DNA of 64,000 bases. It comes from Perkinsela sp. pyNocScin1 (lineage: Eukaryota; Euglenozoa; Kinetoplastea; Prokinetoplastida; Perkinselidae). The DNA is taken from NCBI GenBank assembly GCA_964019655.1, contig CAXHTR010000004.1, positions 1-64,000 on the forward strand, written 5' to 3'. This document shows, in pieces, positions 43,028 through 53,108 of the stretch. Under the pieces are notes generated by a model. The model saw only the letters and a list, made by a program, of their open reading frames with translations, made no database searches and was not told where the DNA came from. Numbering within the stretch: the stretch's first letter is position 1; each line of letters begins with the position of its first letter. The translations under genes and the position numbers were made by a program.

Positions 43028-43591
43028 CCCAGTCATCGTCCCACAGCACATCTTAGTTGCCGAAGCTGAGATCGATAAATGCCTTAAGTTTTGCTTCGAG
43101 CAGCTCCTTTGGCTCGGAATGACGGCACAACAGCACCTTGGCAAATACGACGCACACGCACACATCTTCCCGGCGGATGCTTGGAATATTCTTGTGAATC
43201 ACTCCTCTATGCAGGGAGCATCAAGCCACAAGCGCTCAAGGTATTGGTCTCGCTGAGGGCAATGGAAGTGCAATAGGTCTACGCCAGCCCTGCAGCGAAC
43301 GGGAGATCACCCAAAACGGGGTGACGGAGGCTCACAGGAGAAGAGCCGTCACCCCGAAATGGGGAGGATATTTTCAATTTCCAACGAATCGCAGACCCAT
43401 GGATGGTGAAATTAACGGAGGCATGAGGTAAGCTTAGTGGTCGAGTATCACCCATACTCCGAATCAAAAACGCTAGGTTTCATTCTTATTTCAAAGGAAA
43501 GCGAAAGCTTATGTCTTAGTCCATGATTTGACTAATTTTTTTGAACTAAAAGCTGATTTTGCTTTGTTTTGCTAATTTCATTTCAGTTTAA
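42558..43591. other. Spacer with GA microsatellite and a strong hairpin
   Basis: It contains (GA)n at 42,981-43,025 and an 11-bp perfect hairpin at 43,317-43,356 (CGGGGTGACGG with its inverse, 18-base loop). No gene is supported. Confidence 0.5.
42981..43025. repeat. (GA) dinucleotide microsatellite, 45 bp
   Basis: An uninterrupted run of GA, about 22.5 units. Confidence 0.97.
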
Positions 43592-43864
43592 ATGGTTGGT
43601 CGTATTCAGCCAACGTACATCATTCGCTATCCCGCGCTGAAAGCGGTAGTGGATGAATTGATTGAGCTAGGGTTCGGCAACAAGTACATCGCAAGACGGG
43701 TCAAGACTCGTAGACCGGTCTTGCGGCGCCATCGCTGTACAGCGCAGCATCATTCACACGCAGCATCGATTGAGTGTGCGGTAAATTTGCAAACGTGGAC
43801 TGTAATGTGCTTTTTTATTCATCATCTTTTTAATAAAATGGCCGTTTTCGATGGTTCCGGATAG
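43592..43864 (+). CDS. Small putative helix-turn-helix protein, 90 aa
   Basis: MVGRIQPTYIIRYPALKAVV then LIELGFGNKYIARRVKTRRP form a helical module that aligns with both modules of the 54.8-kb gene (LIELDDHKIARYINSRKVHV). The LGFGNKYIARRV part resembles a helix-turn-helix. The last third runs into the inner palindrome arm (43,833 on), so the natural C-terminus may be lost. CTAATTTCATTTCAG lies just before the ATG, like a splice acceptor. The role is unknown; DNA binding is inference. Confidence 0.45.
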   Translation: MVGRIQPTYIIRYPALKAVVDELIELGFGNKYIARRVKTRRPVLRRHRCTAQHHSHAASIECAVNLQTWTVMCFFIHHLFNKMAVFDGSG

Positions 43865-44272
43865 GATTCGCTCTTCAGCGAGCATATCAGTCTACTGCAA
43901 GACCTTATATGAGGCTGTACGCGAGCTGACGAAGCGCTCGAGATGCAGCTACTGTATTGTCTGTCCGGTTACACCATCTTCATGATAAGCATTCATTTGT
44001 TTGCTAAAACTCTTGCGAAATGAATTCTGTCACTTACAATGCATGGCCTGAGATTTAGCGTGCTGGTAGCTAAGGTTAAAAAGTTGCAACAACATATAGT
44101 ATATCTTAACACGTTTTATTCTAATCAATCACCAATCGTAAACCTAGCTTTCAGCTTAAGAGGTGGCTGAAGCTCTTGAGACTGCAGACCTTTGCAATCT
44201 TGTGCACCTCGTGCACAACATATCCGTGAGCACCCGCAAGGAAAAGGATCACCACCTTCACTTTCTTCTTTA
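43833..44272. repeat. Inner palindrome arm, 440 bp, partner 38,597-39,036
   Basis: Exact inverse of the left arm over the bases compared. Immediately after it, GCGTGCTGGTAGCTAAGG repeats a segment of the arm (44,059 on) in direct orientation. Confidence 0.93.
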
Positions 44273-44621
44273 GCGTGCTGGTAGCTAAGGTTAAAAAGTT
44301 GCAACAACGTATGGTCTATCTCAACGCGTTTTATTCTCATCAATGGCCAATTGCGAGCTTGTCATTCAGTTCCAAAAAATTCTATAGTAACGGCGTAGTT
44401 TGCGTTTATCTCCCGATTGTCACAGGTATAGGCAGCCGATCTTATGCCTCATTTTCTCAGCTTATGAGTTTTTTACATTAGCTACTCGGCGGTACTCGGG
44501 GCTTTTCGCTAACTGTGCCCGCGCACCGTGCGTCCTTGCCACGCGCAGCAGAGCCACCGCGATCCGTGCCCTCGCGATTCACCCCCGATCCGACGGAACC
44601 CTCGCTACTCGCCCCCGAGTC

Positions 44622-44973
44622 CATGGAAGCCGCACCTTCGCCATTCGACTGCGAGCCCATATCCACACCGACTGTGTTCTCGCCGCATGTTCCTAGTGAG
44701 CAAACCGAGCCTGTGCCACCTGCGTCTTCGCCACCCGCGCCTTCTACACTCTCTCGTTCTTTGCGTGCATCGCCAAGCGCCCGTATTCTCGCGACCGCGC
44801 CTAGTGTCTCAATCGTCGACACCCCTCCAAGTTCCTCTGGCGCGAACCTTGATACGTGCTCCACCCCTGCTTTTGTTCTGGTGTGGACACTTCTGGGTTT
44901 TGATGTCATCTTCTCGTTCTTTGCCCTTTTCCGACTTGCAAAGTACACGCCAACATTTATCATACTGGCGTAA
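44622..44973 (+). CDS. Pro/Ser-rich membrane-tailed family member, 5'-truncated, about 116 aa
   Basis: MEAAPSPFDCEP then STPTVFSPHV, PPASSPPAPSTLSRSLR and VSIVDTPPSSSGANLDTCS lead to the tail STPAFVLVWTLLGFDVIF and RLAKYTPTFIILA. It aligns with residues of the 35.9-kb member but lacks that gene's FG-like start. The open frame extends somewhat upstream without ATG. It may be a truncated pseudogene, though the tail is perfectly preserved. The direction is opposite to the 35.9-kb copy, consistent with palindrome arms. Confidence 0.45.
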
Positions 44974-45248
44974 ACATATGAAATTAATGATTGCGTAGCT
45001 AGATTTCTTTTGTACTGCTAAGTGCACTCTCGACGCTTGTTTTTTGAATTTCATTTATTACTAGTCATGTACATCATGTGGACGACCGTGCCAATAACCA
45101 CTGTGCGCCACACTCAACCATTGCTCTAGACAATCCGGGCGTTTATCCAGATGGACACCTGATAGCCGTTCCTCTTGAATTACCATATGTCCCGAAAGAC
45201 TCGCTCCGATGCGCTTATTGAAGATCATAATATCTTTCTGTGCTTGAG
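44697..45248 (+). repeat. Interspersed module copy 4; inverted partner 35,674-36,146
   Basis: It shares GCCTTCTACACTCTCTCGTT-like sequence, the membrane-tail coding end, and the flank CAATTGCTCT/CAATCCGGGCGTTT-like segments with the left arm in inverse. Confidence 0.8.
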
Positions 45249-45750
45249 CAATGCATGGAGCTCTCGCTAACTCTCTGGTAAGCTCGACGTCGCAGCTGAT
45301 CTCAGAGTGTGGGACTTTCGACAAAAAGAATCAACAGGTTACACGCCGTGCACGCAGCCATCAAAATGATGTAATACACAAAATTGCCACGGAGAGCCTA
45401 CAGCCCCTCTGGATGAGCCATCTGAGACCATTCCCTGCTTTTTTGACCAGACACCAGAACCAGAGGCAATCATTGGCGGCTGCTGAGCCCCAAAGACAGT
45501 GCAGCACCTGAAAGTCAATCAGACTCAATCTCTCGAGACATTTGTAATCGACAGGGGCATGGGGACGCCTCCATGGGGATAGGCTTTGGGCTGTAGGGTG
45601 TCGGAAGTAAGATTAATTCTCAATGCGGTCAGAGGTGCTCTGCTCATCGAGAATTTCCTGAACTCTTGGGTGTGCCACCGAGCTGCGTGCGAGCGCCAAG
45701 GCATAGACGTTTTGAATTTGACAGTAGCGGAAGTCAAAGAAGCCTCAGCG

Positions 45751-46125
45751 TCATATATTTTGGCGATGCCCTGGCCAATTCACTACAGCTGCGGCTGACA
45801 CTAGCATGTTTCGATGAAGCAAGCTACTCTCGTAGCGAAGCGCAGACGTCTCTTCCTTCAAATCATTCCGGGAGAGTACTCGATCGACTCGCTCATCGAG
45901 GCGAAAAGCGTTCTGCTCCAGCTCCTTGAGCGCATCCTGCACGGGTTTCACCGAGTTCACATTTGTCGCAGGGGACAAGATCACGCGCGCAGCGTCAGGT
46001 AGCTGAGGGCACACAGGCCCAGGACGATCGTGAGAGTGCTCTTTAAGGCTATTTCGCTCAGTCTCGCTCTTCGAATCTTTCGCACATTCCCAGAAAATGA
46101 AGGCGCGGAATGGATGCTGCGGCAT
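45751..46125 (-). CDS. Hypothetical protein, 124 aa, predicted helical
   Basis: The frame begins at ATG and includes a charged helical stretch (PVQDALKELEQNAFRLDERV). No family is recognised. Bases 45,249-45,750 contain only weak frames. Confidence 0.3.
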   Translation of the reverse strand: MPQHPFRAFIFWECAKDSKSETERNSLKEHSHDRPGPVCPQLPDAARVILSPATNVNSVKPVQDALKELEQNAFRLDERVDRVLSRNDLKEETSALRYESSLLHRNMLVSAAAVVNWPGHRQNI

Positions 46126-46141
46126 CTTTTTCTTTTCCCTT

Positions 46142-46250
46142 TGTAAGCATCTTATGAATAAATTTCGGCGGACGCAGGTAATGCATGCTGATCTTTTAAT
46201 GCTGGAGTAAACGGGTTCGGAATTCTTTGCAGATTTTCAAAGCGAATGCA
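46142..46250. repeat. Direct repeat with about 49,080-49,190
   Basis: Both copies share GCAGGTAATGCATGCTGA and CGGGTTCGGAATT with about 15-20 percent difference elsewhere, in the same orientation. Confidence 0.75.
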
Positions 46251-46475
46251 CGGCAGACGCGTGGCGTCAGACGAGTCACCATCAGAAAGTGCCCTTGAGC
46301 CAAGCGCTATTACCCTCCTGGTGTACGCACAGAGGTCCTGAGCGGAAGCACTTTTAAAACCCACGGCATACGGACAAAGCTTGCCAACTCGAGCAATACA
46401 GGGTCGTTGAGCTTCCCCAGCGGCTTCATTCTCAACTAGAATGTCTCCGGGACTCTCGACGACTGGCACGTCCAC
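46152..46475 (-). CDS. Hypothetical protein, 107 aa
   Basis: An open frame from ATG with PNPFTPALKDQH near its end. It partly overlaps the 46.1/49.1-kb direct repeat. No homology is recognised; low support. The stretch 46,476-47,460 shows only short frames of no recognised kind. Confidence 0.2.
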   Translation of the reverse strand: MDVPVVESPGDILVENEAAGEAQRPCIARVGKLCPYAVGFKSASAQDLCAYTRRVIALGSRALSDGDSSDATRLPCIRFENLQRIPNPFTPALKDQHALPASAEIYS

Positions 46476-47460
46476 ACCGGGCGGAGAGGTGCCTGGAGCT
46501 TCTGATGGTACCCTTCGTGGTCATAGGACCAATCTTTCGCTCACCCTCCCACGTTCTTACGATCAAGTAGTGGTGATCGGGCTCAAGAGCTTTACCCCGT
46601 AGGAAGCATTTCTTGCAGCAGTTTGGAATAGCATGTCAATGTGTGGCATAAGCAAGCTCTCCATAAGGGTACCCTTATGTAAAGCTGGTTCTAAACAACG
46701 GTAGCTTCATCAGAAAGTGGGTCTGCAATACCTGCTTCATCCGCTCTCGCAGCGGGCAAATTACACCAACGCCTTCTCTCTGCAAGTCATCATGAAACAA
46801 AATGTCTTAAATTCAATGCTACAAAGTTCTGCCCATGCAAGATCAATTTCGAGCGGCGCTGGGACAGTTTCCACCGGCTCAGAGGAAGGGTTACGCCTGA
46901 CAAGGTTTCGGAGGCTTTTCTTCCAGCCCATTTTAAATTCCAAAGACAGCATAGAAAAAAAGCTTAAGTTATGCTGCGGGCGTCTAAACACACAGTAACA
47001 GACCTCTTCGAATGGCATTTTACTTGAGAATAAAACAGAAATGTACATAGTCAAAAGCGGTGTATGTGACGGACTGTCTTCTACACAGCATTACATTGGA
47101 ATGCATTCGGGTCAGCACAGTCAGCGTAAATGCCCTCGATCTGCAAAACCTTCGAACGATCTGCAGCCACTTCGATGGAGGCAGTGACTCTCAACGGGAC
47201 ACACACACAAAAACACGAAAACAAATACTGCTACCTGATATTGCCATGAAGCATCAGTATTTGTTGAGCAGAGTCCGCATGGATTGCATTTTCAGCTGCA
47301 TGCAAGAAGACCGCAGACAGTAATCGCAGCGCCTAGAAGAACCGTCTTGTTCCTCTGCATAAAGTAGATTGGGAACGGACTTAAAGACAAGTATACTTCA
47401 AAATTAAATACCATGCCACACCTCATGAATTTTCTTGAGAAAAGCACGGAACGGCGAGAT

Positions 47461-47935
47461 TCACTTCCGCGATAAGATCACCCATAGCCCGAAAAAGGCA
47501 TACGCCCCCACAAACTGCAGCCGATCGAACATGGCGTTCCTGAGCAAGCTCAGCTTTCGCGCTACCCAGAGCAAAGTGATGTACACCAAGTACAGATGGC
47601 AAGCTACCATCTGCCCCCCGCTCACGCGATCACTGTTTGTGAGCGCCGGATCGAATGCGGCATGCGCTTGGGTGACATCCTCGCGAGGTTGCGTCGAAGG
47701 CTTTGGGGGGGGGGGGGGGGGGGGTGCGCGTGAAAATAGCCTCTCGCCCGATACTGGAAGCAGCAACTTTTCGGTGTGGTTTCGTCCCACCGCCGTGATG
47801 CTCACGCGGCTCATCCACCTTCTTCGCAGGCCATTTTCTCCTAAACAGGAGATCCTTCGCAAACTCCACAACCGTTTTAAAAAGAGTGGTCCATACACGA
47901 AGGCTAGTCATGGAAAAATCTGAGCAAGGTTTCAA
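47461..47935 (-). pseudogene. Two-helix membrane protein gene split at a poly-C tract
   Basis: The first frame (from 47,935) reads MTSLRVWTTLFKTVVEFAKD and KKVDEPREHHGGGTKPHRK up to a proline run. The second frame continues KPSTQPREDVTQAHAAFDP, then two hydrophobic segments (MVACHLYLVYITLLWVA; LQFVGAYAFFGLWVIL). The switch falls in 20 C on the coding strand (47,705-47,724). With 19 or 22 the two halves would be joined in frame. Neither half has a recognised family. The pattern resembles the LRR gene at 16.4 kb. Confidence 0.5.
47705..47724. repeat. Homopolymer of 20 G (C on the coding strand)
   Basis: An uninterrupted run of 20 G inside the membrane-protein frame, at the point where the reading frame changes. 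Confidence 0.95.
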
Positions 47936-48004
47936 AAGTAGGGTAAACGAAGATTCTAGCCCCGACTAGTGCCATCCGAGCGTACGTGCCCTCCAGGCTT
48001 CGAG

Positions 48005-48486
48005 GAAATTGAACAAGTCATACATTCACAGCTTGCGGGCAAGCCTTACCGAATGGCGCACTGCATGGATGGACTTTTGTCGTTGACTGATGCAGTGCAG
48101 AGGCGAGAGAGTGATCACGCGCTGTCTTTGACATCTGATGATCAACCTTCAAGAAGCCTCGCGTCAATGATTCGCCACTGCGGATTGCCGTAGCACAAGC
48201 TCGTGCAGCCTTGCATATTCATTCCGTTCTCTTTGCGGCGGTTCACCAGTGTTTTCTATCGTCCCACGCTCTCTTGAGATCAAGAATTAAAAATTTGGGC
48301 TCAAAGAGCTTTACGACGTAGAGAGCGTTTTTGAAAGAGTTAGTCTCCAAGGCTAGACAGTGAAGCGGCTGCGATATCTGGGGCGACAAGAGTCTTACCC
48401 GAAAGCAATAAAAAGGGGTCGAAGCGGAGAGCGTGCTGAGTGAAGCTTTCAGCTTCTATCATGCTTGGGCTGCTAGGGTCGCACTC
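48005..48486. repeat. Inverted repeat arm, partner 35,020-35,492
   Basis: Near-identical inverse of the left arm. It truncates the decayed RNI-type LRR gene at 48.5 kb, so the arm boundary post-dates that gene or marks a recombination junction. Confidence 0.92.
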
Positions 48487-49062
48487 GTGTCATAATTCAC
48501 CTGACGTAAATTTGGCAAGGACCGGAGCGCATGCATGCCTTCTTTCGAAGTTTGGTTGTACCCCATACTGAAAATACGGAGATTGGAACATTTTGCAATA
48601 TTGCACATATCAGCAAGGGAGAGATCCTCGTCGTAAAATATTAGCCAAAGTTACTGGCAGGGATGCAAGTGCAGTAACTCAAAGAACTCGGGATCGTACA
48701 TGGGCATTATGATACGGTCCCAGTGTTGCGTCGGATCGCGGAGAAGCTCAAGTATCTCGTTGCGTGAGCGCATTGCAGATTTATCGAAGAACAGTTCCGA
48801 GCTTTTGCGCTGAATACACAGTGGGAGATCGGCGCTCGGCGGACGTAGTGATTCATCGACGATCTCCGGGCCCCACTCGCAGAGCCACTTCATTTTCGAG
48901 AAAATTACATAATTCCCAGAGCACGCTCCATTTATTAGTGTCCAGATGGTCCGCGCTCGAACGAATAAGCGCTATAAGGGCGGCAGTCGAAACATTGACA
49001 CAGCGCACGTTGATCGTTTGCAAATTACGGAATTTCGAAAGGTGGGACAAGAAAAGACACAA
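48487..49062 (-). pseudogene. Ribonuclease-inhibitor-type LRR gene relic
   Basis: On the minus strand, LSKFRNLQTINVRCVNVSTA, then after a frame change MKWLCEWGPEIVDESL and MRSRNEILELLRDPTQHWD, then TAA, then in the same frame DLSLADMCNIAKCSNLRIFS and EGMHALRSLPNLRQVNY. The last segments are typical of longer 26-28-residue intracellular LRRs, unlike the secreted family. It is cut off by the palindrome arm at 48,486. F-box or similar partner domains are not seen. Confidence 0.5.
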
Positions 49063-50022
49063 TGGAAAACACTTTTCGAATCTTATAAATAAACTTCTGT
49101 GGGTGCAGGTAATGCATGCTGACCGTATAAATGCTAGAGTGAGCGGGTTCGGAATTTTGTGCAGAGTTTTTTGGATATGGGGAGTACGGGTCGAATGATA
49201 TGTGCATAAAATCGAAGAATAAAGTGTAGCTTACCCCGCAGGCGAGGGCCCAAAGAAAAGTGGCAAAGGTCTTCCCTTGGTGTCTGCGAGTGCCATCTGG
49301 ATATGCCATGTATATATCCACCGAATTTGCCCCGTTTTTGGAGTCGGTGCAAGACATTGTCGCGAGGAGAGTTGGTCGGAGTAAGTTTAAGATATATCGG
49401 AAAAACTAGATTCTTGCACCAAAACAGCACCTAGACAGGAGCAGCTCCCCATGGCCTCAAGAATGTCATCACCAACGGGATTGCGCCCGCAGATTGCCAA
49501 GCTGCAGACATGCCTTGCAGTCGCTCGAATAAGCTAGCCAATAGTTCTGACGTGAGGACCAGCGTACGAAAGATGGAGCCATCGCACCTTTGTGAACCTT
49601 TCCATGAGCGCAAAAGTTTGCGCACAGATTATCGTACGTGTGATGTTAATTGATTTCACAGAGTTTTGCATAGCTATGCTTGCAAAATGTTAAGTCACAT
49701 TGACTGTCGATGTCTCTTTTAATTGCGAAACCAGCATCTCATCCTTGTTGCTGTGAAACTGGGCAACTACGAGGCCAAATGCTTGAAAAATCAACTCCTC
49801 TCGCGCATGCTCACGGATCGGATCGTTGATCTCTGAGATAAACGATGTTGCTTCTCAGAATTCATCGTTCTCCAAGGGACACAATTCAACGCGAAAGAGC
49901 AGCAGTGCACAGGGATTATCTGGAGATTTTGTATAATACGCGAAAGGGAAGAAGTACGAACACTTCTCGCACGGGGAACAGTGCTACAAGCCAAAGCAAG
50001 GACCCTCGTTGAGCCCCTGTGC
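49063..50022. other. Spacer with weak open frames
   Basis: A minus frame at 49,025-49,357 has one hydrophobic segment (ATFLWALACGVSYTLFF) but overlaps the 46/49-kb direct repeat. The remainder has nothing I can support. Confidence 0.35.
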
Positions 50023-50830
50023 TCACTTTAGGTGAGAAAATACAGTTCCCGAGGCCCACAAGGCCGGTATCCAACAGCCCAAGTGTTTGTCACGCCATAT
50101 TCTTATGTGAGTTCTCATTGGGCACGATGAAAGATTCCGTACAGGATAATCATTGTTATAAACTTCCCAATATGTTACGATAGCGTCACACCGACCACTG
50201 TCAGTTACAGTAACAGTATGAGATGTGAAGGGTGGGAAGGCATTTTCAAGCAAGGTTGAAAATTCAACGACAGAAAGCTCTTTCGGTTGACAAAGAAGCC
50301 AAAACTGAAGTGAGTTTAGCGATAGCTCAGATCCGGCTGTACTCATGATGCAAGAACTATTTCGTAAGTTATTTATAGACGCGGGGTCGACACCTTGATT
50401 GTGCTCGCCGTTCACGAGTCTCAATCATTGGTCAGACTCAACGAGCATAGCCATGCACCCCCCAAAGCGAGGAAAAATTTCATCTGCACGAAAAAGATTG
50501 CGGTTTACACCACGGTGCATATCTCTGAATATAGCTGCTGATATATTCAATGCATCAAAAAATTCATGTACACATACAATGTACATACATGTACAATACA
50601 ATATCTGCAGGAGACGAGCCCTGAACAAAGTCACGGGTAGAAACGACTTTGATTTTATCCTGCAAGTTACGGCTTGCAACGTCATGCCTCGCGATAGGAA
50701 TGATTTTGTCGATCAATTCCACCGCTACGACCTCCGTTGCACCGAACATCTCAGCAAGTATAGCTATATTGCTATTCGCGTGCCCTGCGACGAGAACCTG
50801 CAGTCAAAGTTCTGCAGTATGCGCTCCCAA
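50023..50830 (-). pseudogene. PRMT7-like methyltransferase, multiply frameshifted
   Basis: In three frames on the minus strand I read VLVAGHANSNIAILAEMFGA and TEVVAVELIDKIIPIA (motif I and post-I), then IFPRFGGCMAMLVESD, then TVTDSGRCDAIVTYWEVY with NLSSCPMRTHIRIWRDKH (C-terminal PRMT region with the THW-like loop). Order and spacing match the 33-kb copy. Motif I here keeps Gly but not the full GxG pattern. At least two frame changes show it is dead. It lies in the right palindrome arm, mirroring the fragments at 33.0-34.9 kb. Confidence 0.58.
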
Positions 50831-51473
50831 TGCTGCGATGTGTCACTGAGAAGAATTGGAAGTCTGTGATGGGCAACTTCTCATCCACTTTGCCAGCTGC
50901 TGGTGACATTCGAGACCTCTCTGCTTCAAGTATGTCGGCAGGAGTATCACTTCTTTGCTCAGGTAATATTTCAATTTCTGATGTGCAATCTAATGTACCA
51001 AGTGCATGCCGCTTCAATGCAAGGTCGATGCGCCGTTGGAACACAACGGTCTTTAGCACACATCGACATTGCGAATCATGGGTCTGTGCAGACGCATCCA
51101 CGGCGAGAGCGTGTGCCGTCGGGGTCCATAGGGTTGCTCAAACAATGGCTGGTTCTCATTCGCCACTACGACAGGGTTAGCCTCCTCTGCTGCTAGTGGC
51201 TCATGGGAGACTCCGATGTTGACTGCGGGCCTCTCGAGGACATTCATACGGGAGACCTCTCTTACACGTAGAGGGGTAGCATCATGCGTGTGATCCGATT
51301 AGTACAACAGTGGCCGCTAATATGAAAAGCGGCTGCCAAGCCTCAAATGGCTCTAGGCGAGGGAAAGCATGGATAGATAGGCTGCAAGCTTTCCCATGGC
51401 GCACGCAATATCGTGTACCGACAGGACGCGCGGCGCGGCACCCAGCCTTTCCCTATGCGCCGTCATATGGATA
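50831..51473. other. Spacer, possibly the decayed N-terminal part of the PRMT-like gene
   Basis: A minus frame of 109 codons ends here (51,101 start), with THRSIGSAYCRTL abutting the PRMT motif I in another frame. No clear domain is seen. Confidence 0.3.
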
Positions 51474-51902
51474 GACGTATGAATCACAGTCGTAGTGGTT
51501 CAATCACACCAGTCATCTTTTGACCCTCCCATGCGCAAGTCACACACGGGCATGAAGATAAAAAGAATTCCCCAGATCGGGTGTCATCTCGGGATTCCCA
51601 ATAGACAATGACTGCGTCAATCCGGCCAGTGCGCTTTATTGATACAATATTTGTGTCATGATAATGAAAGGCAGATTTACGCTCACTGTGAAAGCCACCT
51701 CACAAACGCTAAATGGTGCACTCAGGGTCCTCATGCGAAAAAGATTAATATCAAAATTAAATTTCGAGGTTGGGATAGCGCCATCACTGTTTTCCAAGTG
51801 ATTTAGAAATCCCGGATCGATTGATTGATTTTCTGCTGACTCGGTCAGCCCACTGCACTGAACAAGCAAGCCCATGCGGCGACCAAATCTTGGAAAAACT
51901 GT
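51474..51902 (-). pseudogene. PRMT7-like middle fragment; outer palindrome arm (right)
   Basis: It encodes the same MGLLVQCSGLTESAENQS and FNFDINLFRMRTLSAPFSV as the 33.4-kb copy, in inverse orientation. Nothing of the catalytic N-terminus is present. It ends at 51,902, where an LRR relic of the other strand begins. Confidence 0.8.
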
Positions 51903-51906
51903 GAGA

Positions 51907-52354
51907 CTTTGTCTCAGAGTTCAGCATCGTCCACCTCCAGCTGCGTGGCTCGATCGACACTGCTGTGCTCCCCCGCCGGCTCACGTACCTCAACTGCAGT
52001 ACGAATAAGCTCGTGGGCAATTTTCGGCATGACGAGATCCCGCAAGGAATGGCATTCATCGACATCGGCCACAACTAACTTCTGGGTGAGCTAAACATCC
52101 CTGCACTCCCCGACAGCATCACTGCATTTGACGCTACATACAATGCGTTTTCGGGGAAAGTCTCCCTCGAGACGCTCCCAGTAAATCTCAAGCTCTTGTC
52201 CTTGAACGACAACAAGTTCTGCGCGGACGTGGTGCTTGTTGGGCGGCTCCCAGAGAAACTCGACAAAATCTACCTCTAGCGGGATGGCATCGGCGCCGTT
52301 CAGAGTAGCTGCGCTCAAAACATAAAAGTGCAGGGAGATCGGCCCACTGGCTGA
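51907..52354 (+). pseudogene. LRR gene relic with TAA and TAG, plus strand
   Basis: One frame reads IVHLQLRGSIDTAVLPRRL, YLNCSTNKLVGNF, IPQGMAFIDIGHN, TAA, LLGELNIPALPDSITAFD, YNAFSGKVSLETLPVNLKLL, LPEKLDKIYL, TAG and a short tail to TGA. The TAA replaces the residue after Asn in the NxLxG motif. The N-terminal cap and leader are lost at the palindrome border. It begins the plus-strand group of 52-58 kb. Confidence 0.82.
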
Positions 52355-52634
52355 TTGAGGCGTACGCGAGCAAGCGGATGCCGAATATGGTTGTGGTGCA
52401 AGGTGAATCCGATGATGACGGCTGGGGTTAGATAAGAGAAGAATGGAATAAAAGCACTTCCTACTGCCGGAAAATGGCAATTTGAAGAATGACAAACTTC
52501 TTTGGTGCTTTGGTTTTTCTCTTCACTTGATGCCATAGTCCTATTCCACTCACTCGTAGTATTTTGTAATTGAGGAAGTTGACTTTCATAGTTACGAGTA
52601 AAGCGCTATATTATCCGAAAAGTGTGTTTTCAGC

Positions 52635-53108
52635 ATGTACTGTATAGAGCTCTTCACTCATCAACTCGTAATTCTTTCAATGATAAGCACACTGCTCGAA
52701 AGCGCCTACATTTCCATTACCCTGACATTACTATCTATATGCGCTGTAGGTTACGCAGAGAGCGCTTTCCGATCATTCTGGGTTGTCTGCGTATCGCTCC
52801 GTGCGACTATCCTTTTTCTTCTCTACGTGCTGGGATTCAAAATCCTATTTTCCAGAAGCAAAAGGTTTAGAACATGGGCAACTGATTTAACAATGACCAG
52901 AATGCTCTCGCCCCGTATCCAGCTGTATGATGCAAATAGGCGCACAGAACTGAAGGAGTGCCCGATTTGCCTGGAAACCATCGTGCATGGTGCTCTCGCC
53001 TGTACGCTTCACTGCGGGCACATTTTTCACGCAGTCTGTATTTTGCAGTGGCTGGAAGTGCATACAACGTGCGTTTTGTGTCGGACCCCTGTGCTTATGT
53101 ACGAATGA
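52635..53108 (+). CDS. RING-H2 E3 ubiquitin ligase with N-terminal membrane segments, 157 aa
   Basis: Two or three hydrophobic segments span residues about 10-75 (YISITLTLLSICAVGYA; VVCVSLRATILFLLYVLGF). A cytosolic RING-H2 follows at about 110-152: CPICLETIVHGALACTLHCG, HIFHAVC, then CVLC. Spacing is C-x2-C-x14-C-x-H-x2-H-x2-C-x10-C-x2-C, so all eight zinc ligands are present. Such small membrane RING-H2 proteins act as E3 ligases in membrane-protein turnover; the substrate is unknown. GTGTGTTTTCAGC lies directly before the ATG, like a splice acceptor. Confidence 0.87.
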   Translation: MYCIELFTHQLVILSMISTLLESAYISITLTLLSICAVGYAESAFRSFWVVCVSLRATILFLLYVLGFKILFSRSKRFRTWATDLTMTRMLSPRIQLYDANRRTELKECPICLETIVHGALACTLHCGHIFHAVCILQWLEVHTTCVLCRTPVLMYE

